From contig NZ_VJNO01000005.1 of the NCBI RefSeq assembly GCF_007096885.1, positions 124,001-188,000 on the forward strand: a stretch of DNA of 64,000 nt. The letters are read 5' to 3'. Of the stretch, positions 32,753-41,018 are shown piece after piece; the stretch's first letter is position 1; each line of letters opens with the position of its first letter. Both the position numbers and the translations under genes were made by a program. The stretch is from Streptomyces sp. 130 (GTDB lineage Bacteria; Actinomycetota; Actinomycetes; Streptomycetales; Streptomycetaceae). A model generated the notes under the pieces. It did not search any database and was not told where the DNA came from. It worked only from the letters and a program-made list of their open reading frames with translations.

Positions 32753-35700
32753 GTGAGCAGCAGGCCATCCCGAGGCGCTGCTCGCCTCGCAGCCATACTC
32801 GACGCCCTTCCGGACGGGCTTCTGCTCGTCAACTGCAACGGTACGGTCGTCAACGCCAACACCATCGCCCTCGAAATGTTCGAGTCGCCGGGCACCGCGC
32901 TCGTCGGCCGCGGGCTGCTCGATCTGCTGCCGGAGTTCGACTCCAAGCTGATCCCCGGGTCGATGCGCCGGCCCGAGGCTGCGGACGAGCGGGGCCGTAC
33001 CAAGCCGACGCGCATGATCGCGCGCCGTACCGACGGCAACGAGTACCCCGTCGAGGTGACCAGCGCCAGCCTGGAGGACGGGCAGGCGGCCTACAAGGAC
33101 GTCCAGGGCTCGTACGGAGGCGGCTACACCGGTGACGAGCTGCTGATGCTCGTCGTGCGCGACCTTTCCGGCACCGTCGACACCGAGGCCGAGCTGGCCC
33201 GTTCTCAGCGCCAGACCGAGATGATCCTGCGCGCCGCCGCCGAGGGCGTCGTCGGTACGGACACGGACGGCCGGGTCGTCCTGGTCAACCCCGCCGCCGC
33301 GCAGATCCTCGGCTTCCGGGCCAGCGATCTCGGCGGCCAGGAGCTGCACCCGCTGATCCTGCACTCGCGTGCGGAGGGCGAGCCCTTCCCGTACGAGGAG
33401 TCCCCACTCGCCGACACGCTGAAGTCGGGACGCAAGCACCGGGTGCGCGGGCAGGTTCTGTGGTCCAAGAGCGGGGAACGGGTGCCGGTCGACCTGACCA
33501 CCGCGCCCGTCCGCGACGGCGACCAGCTCGTCGGTGCCGTGATGACGTTCACCGACCGCCGGCCCTACGAGGAGCTGGACAAGCGGCGCAAGGACGAGAT
33601 CGCCGAGCTGACCTCGAGCCACACCGCCGCCGTCAGTGAGCTCACCGAGCGGCACACCGCCGAGCTCGCCGCGCTCGAGGAGGCCCACGCCGCCGAGCTG
33701 GCCGACCGCAGCGAGCGATACGCCGTCGAGCTGGAGGAACAGGCCGAGCGGCTGACCGATCTCACCGCCCGGCACACCCAGCTCACCGCCGTGCTCGGCG
33801 GGTCGCTGCGCGGGCCCCTGGAGGAGCTGCGCGGCGAGCTCTCCACCCTCGCCGCCGACCCGGCCGGCCAGCTGTGGCCCGAAGCGAACCAGATCCTGCA
33901 CCACCTGGCCGCGGGCTACGCGCGCATGACGACGCTCATCGACAACGTGCTCGGCTACCAACGCCTCGACAGCGGCGCGGAAGTGCTGCTCAAGACCCGG
34001 GTGCTGCTCGACGGGGTCGTCACCGCCGGTATCGACGCCGCGGTCGAGCTGATCGGGCCCGGCCGCGCCCAGTTCGCGGTGCACGCCCCGCCGATCGAGG
34101 CCGAGATCGACGCCGGACGCCTGGTGACCGCCCTCGCGCACCTCGTCGCGGACGTCGCCGGCGTCGATTCGACCGGCAAGGCCCGTCTCGTGCCCGGCGG
34201 CGGTTACGTCGACTCGACCGTCGTGGTCGCCGCCGCCCAGCGCGGTGACGTCGTACGCATCGAGGTGCGCGGACCGTTCTCCGGGGGAGACCCGGTGCAC
34301 GTGCCCATCGTGAGCGGCATCGTCCGCGCGCACGGCGGTGTGCTCCAGACGCACGAGATGCCGGGCATGAGCGGCAGCGCCTACGTGCTTGAGGTGCCGA
34401 TCGGCGCGGGTGCGGGGACCGTGGCGCCCCCGGAGCCGGTGGTGGAGACGGCTCCTCCCGTGGCGCCCGAGTCCCTTCCCCTCGGGGAGACCGGTCATGC
34501 GGGCCCGGCGCCGGTGGTGTCGGACGCGCCCGAGGCGGGTAGGGGCCGGCGCCGCGCGCGGCGCTCCTCCACCGACGCCTTCCTGGAAAGCCCCGTGGGC
34601 GGCTCCGACGGCAGCGGCGAGCTCGAAGCGGCCCCGGGCGACACCGGCGCCGCCGCCCCGACCGGGCGCCGGCGTGCGCGCCGTTCCGCACCCGCCGCCG
34701 AGGCCGTGGGCCCGAACGAGCTGATCCCCGCCCAGCAGGCCGAGGGCTCCGGACGCCGTCGTGGACGGCCCAGCCCCGCGGAGACGGGCGCCCCGGGGCA
34801 GGCCCTCGCGCTCCCCGTGGCCGCCCCGTCGGAGGGGGCCGTGGTCACCGCCGCCGAGGGTGCGCAGGGTGGCCGTCCGCAGCTCGGACAGACAGTGCCC
34901 CCGCAGGGCGTTCCGGCCGGGGCGCAGGTCCCGGTCGCGGCCGGCGGGCACCGGGGGAACCCGGGGGACGAGGGCCGCCTCGCCCTCCCCCCCGTCGTGA
35001 ACGCCGTCGAGTCCACGGCCCCCGCCGCCTTCTCGAACCTCGATGACGCCGCCCGCCCGGCGGCCACCTCCTCCGGCCCGGTGGTCGCCTCCTCCGGCCC
35101 GGTGGCTGCCTCCTCCGGCCCGGTGGTTCCTTCGTCTTCGCCGGAGCTGCCCGCCCCGGCACCGCAGCCGACCGGGCGGCGCCGCCGCGCCCTGGCCGCC
35201 GCCCAGGAACGGGCCGCCGCCGCCGAGGCCGGACCGCGCGTCCCCTTCGCCCTCCCGCCCGCCGACGCGGACCGGTCCCCGATTGCCGGGGGGCCGGACG
35301 GGTCCTTGGGCGCGGGGGTGCCGGGTGCGGTCGAGGTACCGGGTGCGGTCGGAGCGCCGGGCCCTGCCGACGCGCGCGAGGGCGCCGAGTCGGGTTCACA
35401 CGGCATCGGCCTGGGTACGGACGCGGCCACCGCGGCCGGTTCAGACGGCATCGGCCTGGGTACGGACCAGGCCACCGCGGCCGGTTCGCACAGCATCGGC
35501 CTGGGTACGGACCAGGCCACCGCGGCCGGTACGCACGGCATCGGCCTGGGTACGGACCAGGCCGGGCCCGTCGCGTACCAGCCCGGGGCCGGGCTGCCCG
35601 GGGCCGCGGAAGCCGACCCCGACGCCCCCGCCGCCGCCCCGTCCGACGCCCCGGCCGGCACGCCGGAGCACGCCCCCGTGCCACCGCAGGGGCAGCCCGC

Positions 35701-37342
35701 CCCCACCGGCCGGCGCCGCGCCCGCCACGGGGACACCGGTGCGCAGGAAGTGCGGCCCGCACCGTTCGCACTGCCCGCCCCGGCCGTACCGCCTGCGCAG
35801 ACCGCACAGGCCGTACCGCCCGCGCAGACCGCCCCGCCCGCCCCGCCCGCCGAAACCGCCCCGCCCGCCCCCGCCGACCTCGGGCTCAGCGCCCCGGGTG
35901 CCCCCTTCGCGCCCGCCGCCCAGCCGGGGCCGCCCGCACCGGGTGCCCCGGCCGACCAGCCGACACCGCCCGCGCACCCCGGCGCCTGGGGCGACGAAGA
36001 CGCCTCCGGGCAGGGGCCCGCCGCGCCCGCCGCCGCGCCGGATACGCAGAGCACCGGACGTACGGCCCGCACCACCGGCACGGCCGCCCCCACCGCGGGC
36101 ACCCCCGCCGGTCCCCCGGCCCGCCCTCGTACGCTGGCACCCGCGCCCGACGCGCGGCGGCAGCCGCTGCCCGCCGAGGCGCCGATGCCGGGCGGGGCGG
36201 ACTCGACTCAGGGGCGTGCGTTCAGCGTGCGCACGCTGGGGCAGGGGGTGCCGTTCGCCCAGCACATCACCCACCAGCAGAACCAGACCCTGGGCGGCGG
36301 CAGCAGCGTCGGCCGGCGCCGCAAGCTGGCCGCGCCGCCGGAGCCCGAGCACGGTCGGGACGAGCGCCCCGCACCGCACCCCCCGGCCCCCGCGCCCCCG
36401 CAGCCGGGTCCCACGACACCCGCCGCCGCGCCCCCCGCCCCCACCGTGCACGGGCAGGGATCGGGGCAACTGCTCTCCGCGCCCGCGGCCGAGGGCCGCG
36501 CGTACGCCATCGGCGCGCCCGACGAAGGCGCGGCCGAGGGACCGGAGCCGCTGGACGGACCCGGTGGCGCGGTCGAGGTCGCCAACCGCCCGTCCCCGCA
36601 GCCGGTCGACGACGAGCTGCCCCCCGAGCCGCTCGACAACCCGCGCCGGCTCCTCGTCTGGCCCGCGCCCGACGTCTCCACGCAACAGGCCCTGAGCGAC
36701 CGCGGCTACCGGCCGGTGATCGTGCACTCGCGCGAGGAGGTGGACGCGCAGATCGCGGCCTTCCCCGCCGCGCTCTTCGTAGACCCGTTGACCGGCCCGA
36801 TCACCCGCAAGGCGCTGCAGTCCCTGCGGCAGGCGGCGGTCGCGGCCGAGGTGCCGGTGCTGGTGACCGCCGGCCTGGGCCAGGCCTCACGCGAGGCGGC
36901 GTACGGTGCCGACCCCGCCGTACTCCTGAAGGCACTCGCGCCGCGCGACAGCGAGCAGCACCCGCCGCGCGTCCTGCTGATCGAGGAGCACCAGTACATC
37001 GCCGCCGCGCTGACGGAGACGCTGGAACGGCGGGGCATGCAGGTCGCCTGCGCCGCGACGGACAGCGAGGCCGTCGCACTGGCGACCCGGATGCGGCCGA
37101 ACCTGGTGGTGATGGACCTGATGCAGGTACGCCGCCGCCGGGCCGGAATCGTGGACTGGCTGCGCGCCAACGGCCGGCTGAACCGCACCCCGCTGGTCGT
37201 CTACACCTCGGCGGGCATCGACCAGGCGGAGCTGCCGCGCCTCGGCTCCGGAGAGACCGTGCTGTTCCTGGCGGAGCGCTCCACGAGCGACGAGGTGCAG
37301 TCCCGCATCGTCGACCTGCTGGCGAAGATCGGCACGAACTGA
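32753..37342 (+). CDS. giant PAS-PAS-degenerate kinase-receiver protein
   Basis: 1529 residues; GGGAGGAAG about 9 nt before GTG 32753 (ATG 32705 is the alternative). Order: PAS 1 (about 8-145, AAILDALPDGLLLVNCNGTV), PAS 2 (about 160-285, ILRAAAEGVVGTDTDGRVVL), a coiled coil (290-350, TAELAALEEAHAAELADRSE), a histidine-kinase-like core lacking the His (LGGSLRGPLEELRGEL replaces the usual HDLRTPL), a 700-residue Pro/Ala disordered region with several GRRRAR patches and two short tandem repeats, then two receiver-like units (about 1297 and 1403; RVLLIEEHQY...LVVMDLMQVRRR). The last has Asp but FLAERS where the switch Lys is normal. Probably a scaffold or atypical signalling protein. Confidence 0.85.
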   Translation: MSSRPSRGAARLAAILDALPDGLLLVNCNGTVVNANTIALEMFESPGTALVGRGLLDLLPEFDSKLIPGSMRRPEAADERGRTKPTRMIARRTDGNEYPVEVTSASLEDGQAAYKDVQGSYGGGYTGDELLMLVVRDLSGTVDTEAELARSQRQTEMILRAAAEGVVGTDTDGRVVLVNPAAAQILGFRASDLGGQELHPLILHSRAEGEPFPYEESPLADTLKSGRKHRVRGQVLWSKSGERVPVDLTTAPVRDGDQLVGAVMTFTDRRPYEELDKRRKDEIAELTSSHTAAVSELTERHTAELAALEEAHAAELADRSERYAVELEEQAERLTDLTARHTQLTAVLGGSLRGPLEELRGELSTLAADPAGQLWPEANQILHHLAAGYARMTTLIDNVLGYQRLDSGAEVLLKTRVLLDGVVTAGIDAAVELIGPGRAQFAVHAPPIEAEIDAGRLVTALAHLVADVAGVDSTGKARLVPGGGYVDSTVVVAAAQRGDVVRIEVRGPFSGGDPVHVPIVSGIVRAHGGVLQTHEMPGMSGSAYVLEVPIGAGAGTVAPPEPVVETAPPVAPESLPLGETGHAGPAPVVSDAPEAGRGRRRARRSSTDAFLESPVGGSDGSGELEAAPGDTGAAAPTGRRRARRSAPAAEAVGPNELIPAQQAEGSGRRRGRPSPAETGAPGQALALPVAAPSEGAVVTAAEGAQGGRPQLGQTVPPQGVPAGAQVPVAAGGHRGNPGDEGRLALPPVVNAVESTAPAAFSNLDDAARPAATSSGPVVASSGPVAASSGPVVPSSSPELPAPAPQPTGRRRRALAAAQERAAAAEAGPRVPFALPPADADRSPIAGGPDGSLGAGVPGAVEVPGAVGAPGPADAREGAESGSHGIGLGTDAATAAGSDGIGLGTDQATAAGSHSIGLGTDQATAAGTHGIGLGTDQAGPVAYQPGAGLPGAAEADPDAPAAAPSDAPAGTPEHAPVPPQGQPAPTGRRRARHGDTGAQEVRPAPFALPAPAVPPAQTAQAVPPAQTAPPAPPAETAPPAPADLGLSAPGAPFAPAAQPGPPAPGAPADQPTPPAHPGAWGDEDASGQGPAAPAAAPDTQSTGRTARTTGTAAPTAGTPAGPPARPRTLAPAPDARRQPLPAEAPMPGGADSTQGRAFSVRTLGQGVPFAQHITHQQNQTLGGGSSVGRRRKLAAPPEPEHGRDERPAPHPPAPAPPQPGPTTPAAAPPAPTVHGQGSGQLLSAPAAEGRAYAIGAPDEGAAEGPEPLDGPGGAVEVANRPSPQPVDDELPPEPLDNPRRLLVWPAPDVSTQQALSDRGYRPVIVHSREEVDAQIAAFPAALFVDPLTGPITRKALQSLRQAAVAAEVPVLVTAGLGQASREAAYGADPAVLLKALAPRDSEQHPPRVLLIEEHQYIAAALTETLERRGMQVACAATDSEAVALATRMRPNLVVMDLMQVRRRRAGIVDWLRANGRLNRTPLVVYTSAGIDQAELPRLGSGETVLFLAERSTSDEVQSRIVDLLAKIGTN
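35395..35575 (+). repeat. 51-bp tandem repeat inside the PAS/receiver gene
   Basis: Four units encoding GIGLGTDxATAAGS(H/D) (about residues 882-940), nearly identical at DNA level (GGCATCGGCCTGGGTACGGA). A second, shorter repeat encoding SSGPVVA lies at about 35069-35135. Confidence 0.9.
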
Positions 37343-37363
37343 CCGGCGTACGCACGCATACGA

Positions 37364-37399
37364 CGAGGGCGGTACGGGAACACACCCGTACCGCCCTCG
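37364..37399. terminator. bidirectional terminator
   Basis: 15-bp perfect stem CGAGGGCGGTACGGG/CCCGTACCGCCCTCG with AACACA loop, between convergent genes. Confidence 0.8.
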
Positions 37400-37417
37400 C
37401 TCTGTCCGGACTGCCGA

Positions 37418-39067
37418 TCAGAGCCGCGTGACGTCCAGCTCGCCCTGCGCGTACTGCTTGCGGATGACCTTCTTGTCGAACTTGCCGACGCTCGTCTTCG
37501 GCACGGCCGGGATGACCGACCACCGCTCCGGCAGCTGCCACTTCGCGATGCCGGACTCGGCCAGGAACGCCCGCAGCGCCTCGTAATCGGCGGTGGCGCC
37601 CTCCTTGAGGACGACCGTGGCGAGCGGACGCTCACCCCACTTCTCGTCCGGGACGGCCACGACGGCGGCCTCCGCGACGTCCGGGTGGGCCATCAGCGCG
37701 TTCTCCAGTTCGACACTGGAGATCCACTCGCCACCGGACTTGATGACGTCCTTCGCCCGGTCGGTGAGTGTGAGGAAGCCGTCCTCACTGATCACACCGA
37801 CGTCACCGGTCTTCAGCCAGCCGTCCTCACTGAACTTGTCCGCCGGCCGCAGCGCCTCGCCGTCCGCACCGCCGTAGTAGGCACCGGCGATCCAGGTGCC
37901 GCGCACCTCCAGCTCACCGGCCGACTCACCGTCCCACGGCAGGTGCTCGCCCGCCGGACCGACGAGGCGCGCCTCGACGCCCGCCGGGAAGCGGCCCTGG
38001 GTGACGCGGTAGGGCCACTCCTCCTCCGGGGTCAGTCCGGCGGGCGGGTTGGCCATGGTGCCGAGCGGCGAGGTCTCCGTCATGCCCCAGGCGTGGCAGA
38101 GGCGCACGCCCAGCTTGTCGTACGCCTCCATCAGGGAGGGCGGGCAGGCGGCACCGCCGATCGTCACGTTGGCCATCGAGGTGAGGTCGCGCGGGTTGGC
38201 GGTGACCTCGGCGAGCAGCCCCTGCCAGATGGTGGGGACGGCGGCGGCGTGCGTCGGGCGCTCGCGCTCGATCATGTCGGCGAGCGGGCCGGGCTGGAGA
38301 AAACGGTCCGGCATCAGCATGCTGACACCGGACATGAACGTCGCGTGCGGCAGTCCCCAGGCGTTCACGTGGAACTGCGGGACCACGACAAGGGTGGTGT
38401 CCTTGTCGGTCAGACCCATCGACTCGGACATGTTGACCTGCATCGAGTGCAGGTAGATCGAACGGTGGGAATAGACGACGCCCTTCGGGTCCCCCGTCGT
38501 GCCGGAGGTGTAGCACATCGCGGCGGCCTGGCGCTCGTCCAGCTCCGGCCAGTCGAAGCTGGTGGGGCGGCCGGCGAGCAGCTCCTCGTAGTCGTGCACG
38601 CGCACCGCCGCGCCGTCCAGGACGGAACGGTCGCCGGGACCCGAGACGATCAGGTGTTCCACCGACGTCAGCTGGGAAAGCAGCGGCGCGATGAGCGGCA
38701 GCAGGGAGCCGTTGACGATGACGACCTTGTCGTCCGCGTGCTTGACGACCCAGACCAGCTGCTCGGCCGGAAGGCGCAGGTTGAGCGTGTGGAGAACCGC
38801 GCCCATGGACGGGATGGCGAGGTAGGCCTCCACGTGCTCCGCGTTGTTCCACATCAGGGTCGCCACACGCTGGTCGGCGTCGATGCCGAGTTCGTCACGC
38901 AGGGCGTTGGCGAGCTGGCCGGCGCGCCGGCCGATCTCCGCGAAGCTGCGCCGGTGCGGCTCCGGCTCTCCGGTCCAGGTCGTGACCTGCGACTTCCCGT
39001 GAATCGTCATCCCATGCTTCAGGATGCGGGTGACAGTCAGCGGTACGTCCTGCATGGTGCTGAGCAC
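37418..39067 (-). CDS. long-chain fatty-acid-CoA ligase / acyl-CoA synthetase (ANL family)
   Basis: 549 residues from GTG 39067, with GGGAGGAC 3-4 nt upstream. ANL adenylation enzyme: A3 [17 protein letters not shown]5 [14 protein letters not shown]7 [19 protein letters not shown]8 [21 protein letters not shown]10 [16 protein letters not shown] (catalytic Lys). Activates a fatty acid as acyl-AMP and transfers it to CoA in the cytoplasm. Family members near this length act on medium to long chains; the exact substrate is open. Single gene, ends at a shared terminator. Confidence 0.93.
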   Translation of the reverse strand: MLSTMQDVPLTVTRILKHGMTIHGKSQVTTWTGEPEPHRRSFAEIGRRAGQLANALRDELGIDADQRVATLMWNNAEHVEAYLAIPSMGAVLHTLNLRLPAEQLVWVVKHADDKVVIVNGSLLPLIAPLLSQLTSVEHLIVSGPGDRSVLDGAAVRVHDYEELLAGRPTSFDWPELDERQAAAMCYTSGTTGDPKGVVYSHRSIYLHSMQVNMSESMGLTDKDTTLVVVPQFHVNAWGLPHATFMSGVSMLMPDRFLQPGPLADMIERERPTHAAAVPTIWQGLLAEVTANPRDLTSMANVTIGGAACPPSLMEAYDKLGVRLCHAWGMTETSPLGTMANPPAGLTPEEEWPYRVTQGRFPAGVEARLVGPAGEHLPWDGESAGELEVRGTWIAGAYYGGADGEALRPADKFSEDGWLKTGDVGVISEDGFLTLTDRAKDVIKSGGEWISSVELENALMAHPDVAEAAVVAVPDEKWGERPLATVVLKEGATADYEALRAFLAESGIAKWQLPERWSVIPAVPKTSVGKFDKKVIRKQYAQGELDVTRL

Positions 39068-39234
39068 GGCGTCCTCCCGGTGGGCGCTACGCGGCAGTAG
39101 GGTTCCGCTGATTCTGCGCACATACCACTTGGTATGTCACTACTTCCGGGGATACGAATCGATGTCACCCCGCAATGTCACACCGCCCGGCACCGGGTCG
39201 GAACACTCTGTTCCGCCTCGGTGGAAGCCGCCGC

Positions 39235-39858
39235 TCAGCGGTCGGAGGTGAGCTCCGGGTCCTGGCGGAGCTTGCCGAGCGCCCGGGAGACCGCGCTCTT
39301 GACCGTACCGACGGAGACCCCGAGCACCTCGGCGGTCTGCGCCTCGCTCAGGTCCTCGTAATAGCGGAGGACGACCATCGCCCGCTGGCGGGCCGGCAGC
39401 TTCAGGACCGCGCGCCACATCGCGTCGTGCAGCGACTGCCGCTCCGCCGCGTCGGGGCCGGGGACAGGCTCCAGCTCGGGCAGCTCGTCGCAGGCGAACT
39501 CGTCGACCTTGCGCTTGCGCCACTGCGAGGTCCTGGTGTTCAGCAGGGCCCGGCGGACATAGCCGTCGAGGGCGCGGTGGTCCTCGATCCGGTCCCAGGC
39601 GACGTAGGTCTTGGTGAGCGCCGTCTGCAGCAGGTCCTCGGCGTCGCTCGGGTTGGCGGTGAGGGAGCGCGCCGCCCGCAGCAGCACGGGACCGCGCGCC
39701 TGCACGAACGACGTGAAGGAGGGGTACGGGAGGCGCGGCGCCGCCGCCGTGCGCGCGGCGTGCGCGGCACGGCCGGGGACGCCCGGCGTACGCGCCGGCG
39801 CGTGAGTGCGTACCGGTGCGGCTCCCCTGCGGGTGCCCGTGCGGACTGGCGTGGTCAT
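39235..39858 (-). CDS. SigE-family ECF sigma factor
   Basis: 207 residues. A basic Arg/Ala-rich N-terminus (about 45 residues) precedes region 2 (SFTSFVQARGPVLLRAARSL, PSDAEDLLQTALTKTYVAWD) and region 4 (LPARQRAMVVLRYYEDLSEA, VLGVSVGTVKSAVSRALGKL). This is the actinobacterial 'SigE family' (SigE70) architecture. No anti-sigma gene is adjacent. TAGCGT 6 nt before the ATG indicates a leaderless message. Confidence 0.9.
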   Translation of the reverse strand: MTTPVRTGTRRGAAPVRTHAPARTPGVPGRAAHAARTAAAPRLPYPSFTSFVQARGPVLLRAARSLTANPSDAEDLLQTALTKTYVAWDRIEDHRALDGYVRRALLNTRTSQWRKRKVDEFACDELPELEPVPGPDAAERQSLHDAMWRAVLKLPARQRAMVVLRYYEDLSEAQTAEVLGVSVGTVKSAVSRALGKLRQDPELTSDR

Positions 39859-39864
39859 GGCTCC

Positions 39865-39870
39865 ACGCTA
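39865..39870 (-). promoter_or_regulatory. -10 TAGCGT for the SigE-family gene
   Basis: Minus strand, 6 nt from ATG 39858. Confidence 0.45.
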
Positions 39871-40010
39871 GAAGCGGGGCCCGCTCCCCAAATCGCCCCC
39901 AGGTCCCGAAACCGCGTCCGCCTCAGGGTGTAGGACCGGACCCGCCTCCACCTCCTGTAGGTGGAGGGACCCGTGCCCGGGGCCTCGGGGTCCCCCTGAG
40001 GCAGACGGCG

Positions 40011-40053
40011 GACGGCCCGCCCGTTCGCCGGAGTGGCGTACGGGCGGGCCGTC
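40011..40053 (-). terminator. terminator after the small secreted-protein gene
   Basis: 14-bp perfect stem GACGGCCCGCCCGT (40011-40024) / ACGGGCGGGCCGTC (40040-40053), 15-nt loop. Confidence 0.75.
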
Positions 40054-40107
40054 GTGTGCGTCCGTCGCGGTCCGGCCCCCCGAACCGGGCCGTGAACGGC
40101 GCCGGGC

Positions 40108-40419
40108 TCACCAGAGGTTCGTGAAGTTCACCGCCAGGTTGTACGTGGACTGGTCGATGTCGGTGAAGGCGGCCCCGTTCACCTGCGCGGAATTGCTCTG
40201 GTTCGACGCTCCGGCGCCCGTCGCCTGCTGCTGCGAGGTCGAGGAGTTGCCCGCGTTGTCCCGGCCGACGCCGCTGCCGCTGATCGTGGCAACGCCCGCA
40301 TTCGATCCGCTGCTCGCGAACGAGCCGTTGTCCGCCTGGGCCACTCCGCCGAGGAGAACGGCGGCCAGAGGCAGCGCGGCAACAACGGCGAGGGCACGAG
40401 CGGTACGGATGCTTGCCAT
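40108..40419 (-). CDS. small secreted Asn/Ser/Gly/Gln-rich protein
   Basis: 103 residues; GGAGG 7 nt before the ATG. Signal peptide (RTARALAVVAALPLAAVLLG, cleavage near AQADN), then a mature chain of about 75 residues with no Cys, rich in S/N/G/Q: ATISGSGVGRDNAGNSSTSQ, QQATGAGASNQSNSAQVNG, ending YNLAVNFTNLW. Alternating polar repeats recall curli-like or other amyloid-forming surface proteins, which is inference. Single gene with its own terminator. Not a chaplin, since the chaplin motif is absent. Confidence 0.8.
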   Translation of the reverse strand: MASIRTARALAVVAALPLAAVLLGGVAQADNGSFASSGSNAGVATISGSGVGRDNAGNSSTSQQQATGAGASNQSNSAQVNGAAFTDIDQSTYNLAVNFTNLW

Positions 40420-40647
40420 GTCTGTTCCTCCAGGAACCGGAAGTAGGGCTGAGGCTGAACCCGGGCCGGCGGCCGACCGCCCGGTGCTGAGCACGACGTC
40501 GCGGACCGAAGCTGCCCACCGCCGTCCCGGCGAACCCACCCGCAGCTTCCAGTTCCCCCGCAAGCGTGAGGAGTCCGGGCCAAACCCCTGACCTGGGGCG
40601 AACTATGCGCCCAGCGCCCGCATGGGCGGCACCCGAAGAGGGAAGGG

Positions 40648-40722
40648 CGGAGCCGACCGGATTCGAACCGGCGTCCTCACGGTTTTGGAGACCGCGCGCG
40701 ACGACCTCTGCGCTACGCCCCC
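40648..40722 (-). tRNA. atypical tRNA-Trp (CCA)
   Basis: 75 nt, minus strand. Anticodon arm GCGGT-CTCCAAA-ACCGT gives CCA. T arm GCCGG-TTCGAAT-CCGGT, D stem GCGC/GCGC. Acceptor GGGGGCG against CGGCTCC has one G-G mismatch and one G-T pair, and the variable loop is 6 nt. Probably a divergent second tRNA-Trp or a decaying copy. TAGGAT -10 at 40736-40741. Confidence 0.7.
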
Positions 40723-40735
40723 GCCCCCACCGGCC

Positions 40736-40741
40736 ATCCTA
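40736..40741 (-). promoter_or_regulatory. -10 TAGGAT for tRNA-Trp-like gene
   Basis: Minus-strand TAGGAT, 13 nt upstream of the tRNA 5' end. Confidence 0.4.
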
Positions 40742-40761
40742 GAAGCACCGCACCCATGCCG

Positions 40762-40796
40762 ACGGCCCCCGACCGGTTCGCCCGGTCGGGGGCCGT
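40762..40796 (-). terminator. original tRNA-Ser(TGA) terminator, displaced by the island
   Basis: 15-bp perfect stem ACGGCCCCCGACCGG (40762-40776) / CCGGTCGGGGGCCGT (40782-40796), 5-nt loop. It lies just past the left copy of the tRNA 3' end, where the tRNA terminator would have been before integration. Confidence 0.7.
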
Positions 40797-40802
40797 TCAC
40801 CT

Positions 40803-40861
40803 GCGGTGGGTGTGGGATTTGAACCCACGGTGACTCGCGCCACGACGGTTTTCAAGACCGT
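40803..40861. repeat. attachment-site copy, left (partial tRNA-Ser)
   Basis: 59 bp identical to 46917-46975. It holds the tRNA 3' portion from the anticodon stem onward but lacks the 5' half, so it is not a functional tRNA. Immediately inward is an 8-bp inverted repeat GCCTAGCA (40862-40869) / TGCTAGGC (40900-40907). Confidence 0.92.
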
Positions 40862-40929
40862 GCCTAGCAAGCAACCCAAGCCGCCCTGAGCTGCACCTCT
40901 GCTAGGCGAGCCACCGTTAGCGTCTGACC

Positions 40930-40948
40930 TGGCCCGCGCATGGCCCGC
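40930..40948. repeat. left arm-type site pair (TGGCCCGC x2)
   Basis: TGGCCCGC at 40930 and 40941, same strand, 11-bp pitch. Mirrors TGGCCCAC x2 at the right end (46786, 46797) with the same pitch and orientation. Candidate integrase arm sites. Confidence 0.6.
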
Positions 40949-41018
40949 AGCAGCGGCGACGCCCGTCATGTTGGGATGCCCGCGTAGAGCCCCGGTGAGG
41001 GACGACCGACCGGGTGAG

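Noticed and set aside
32432..34951. 839-codon minus-strand frame
   Set aside because: Antisense to the PAS protein; composition is that of a GC-driven shadow.
40803..40861. A second complete tRNA-Ser(TGA)
   Set aside because: Only the 3' part is present; sequence beyond 40861 does not form the acceptor and D arms, so it is an att copy.
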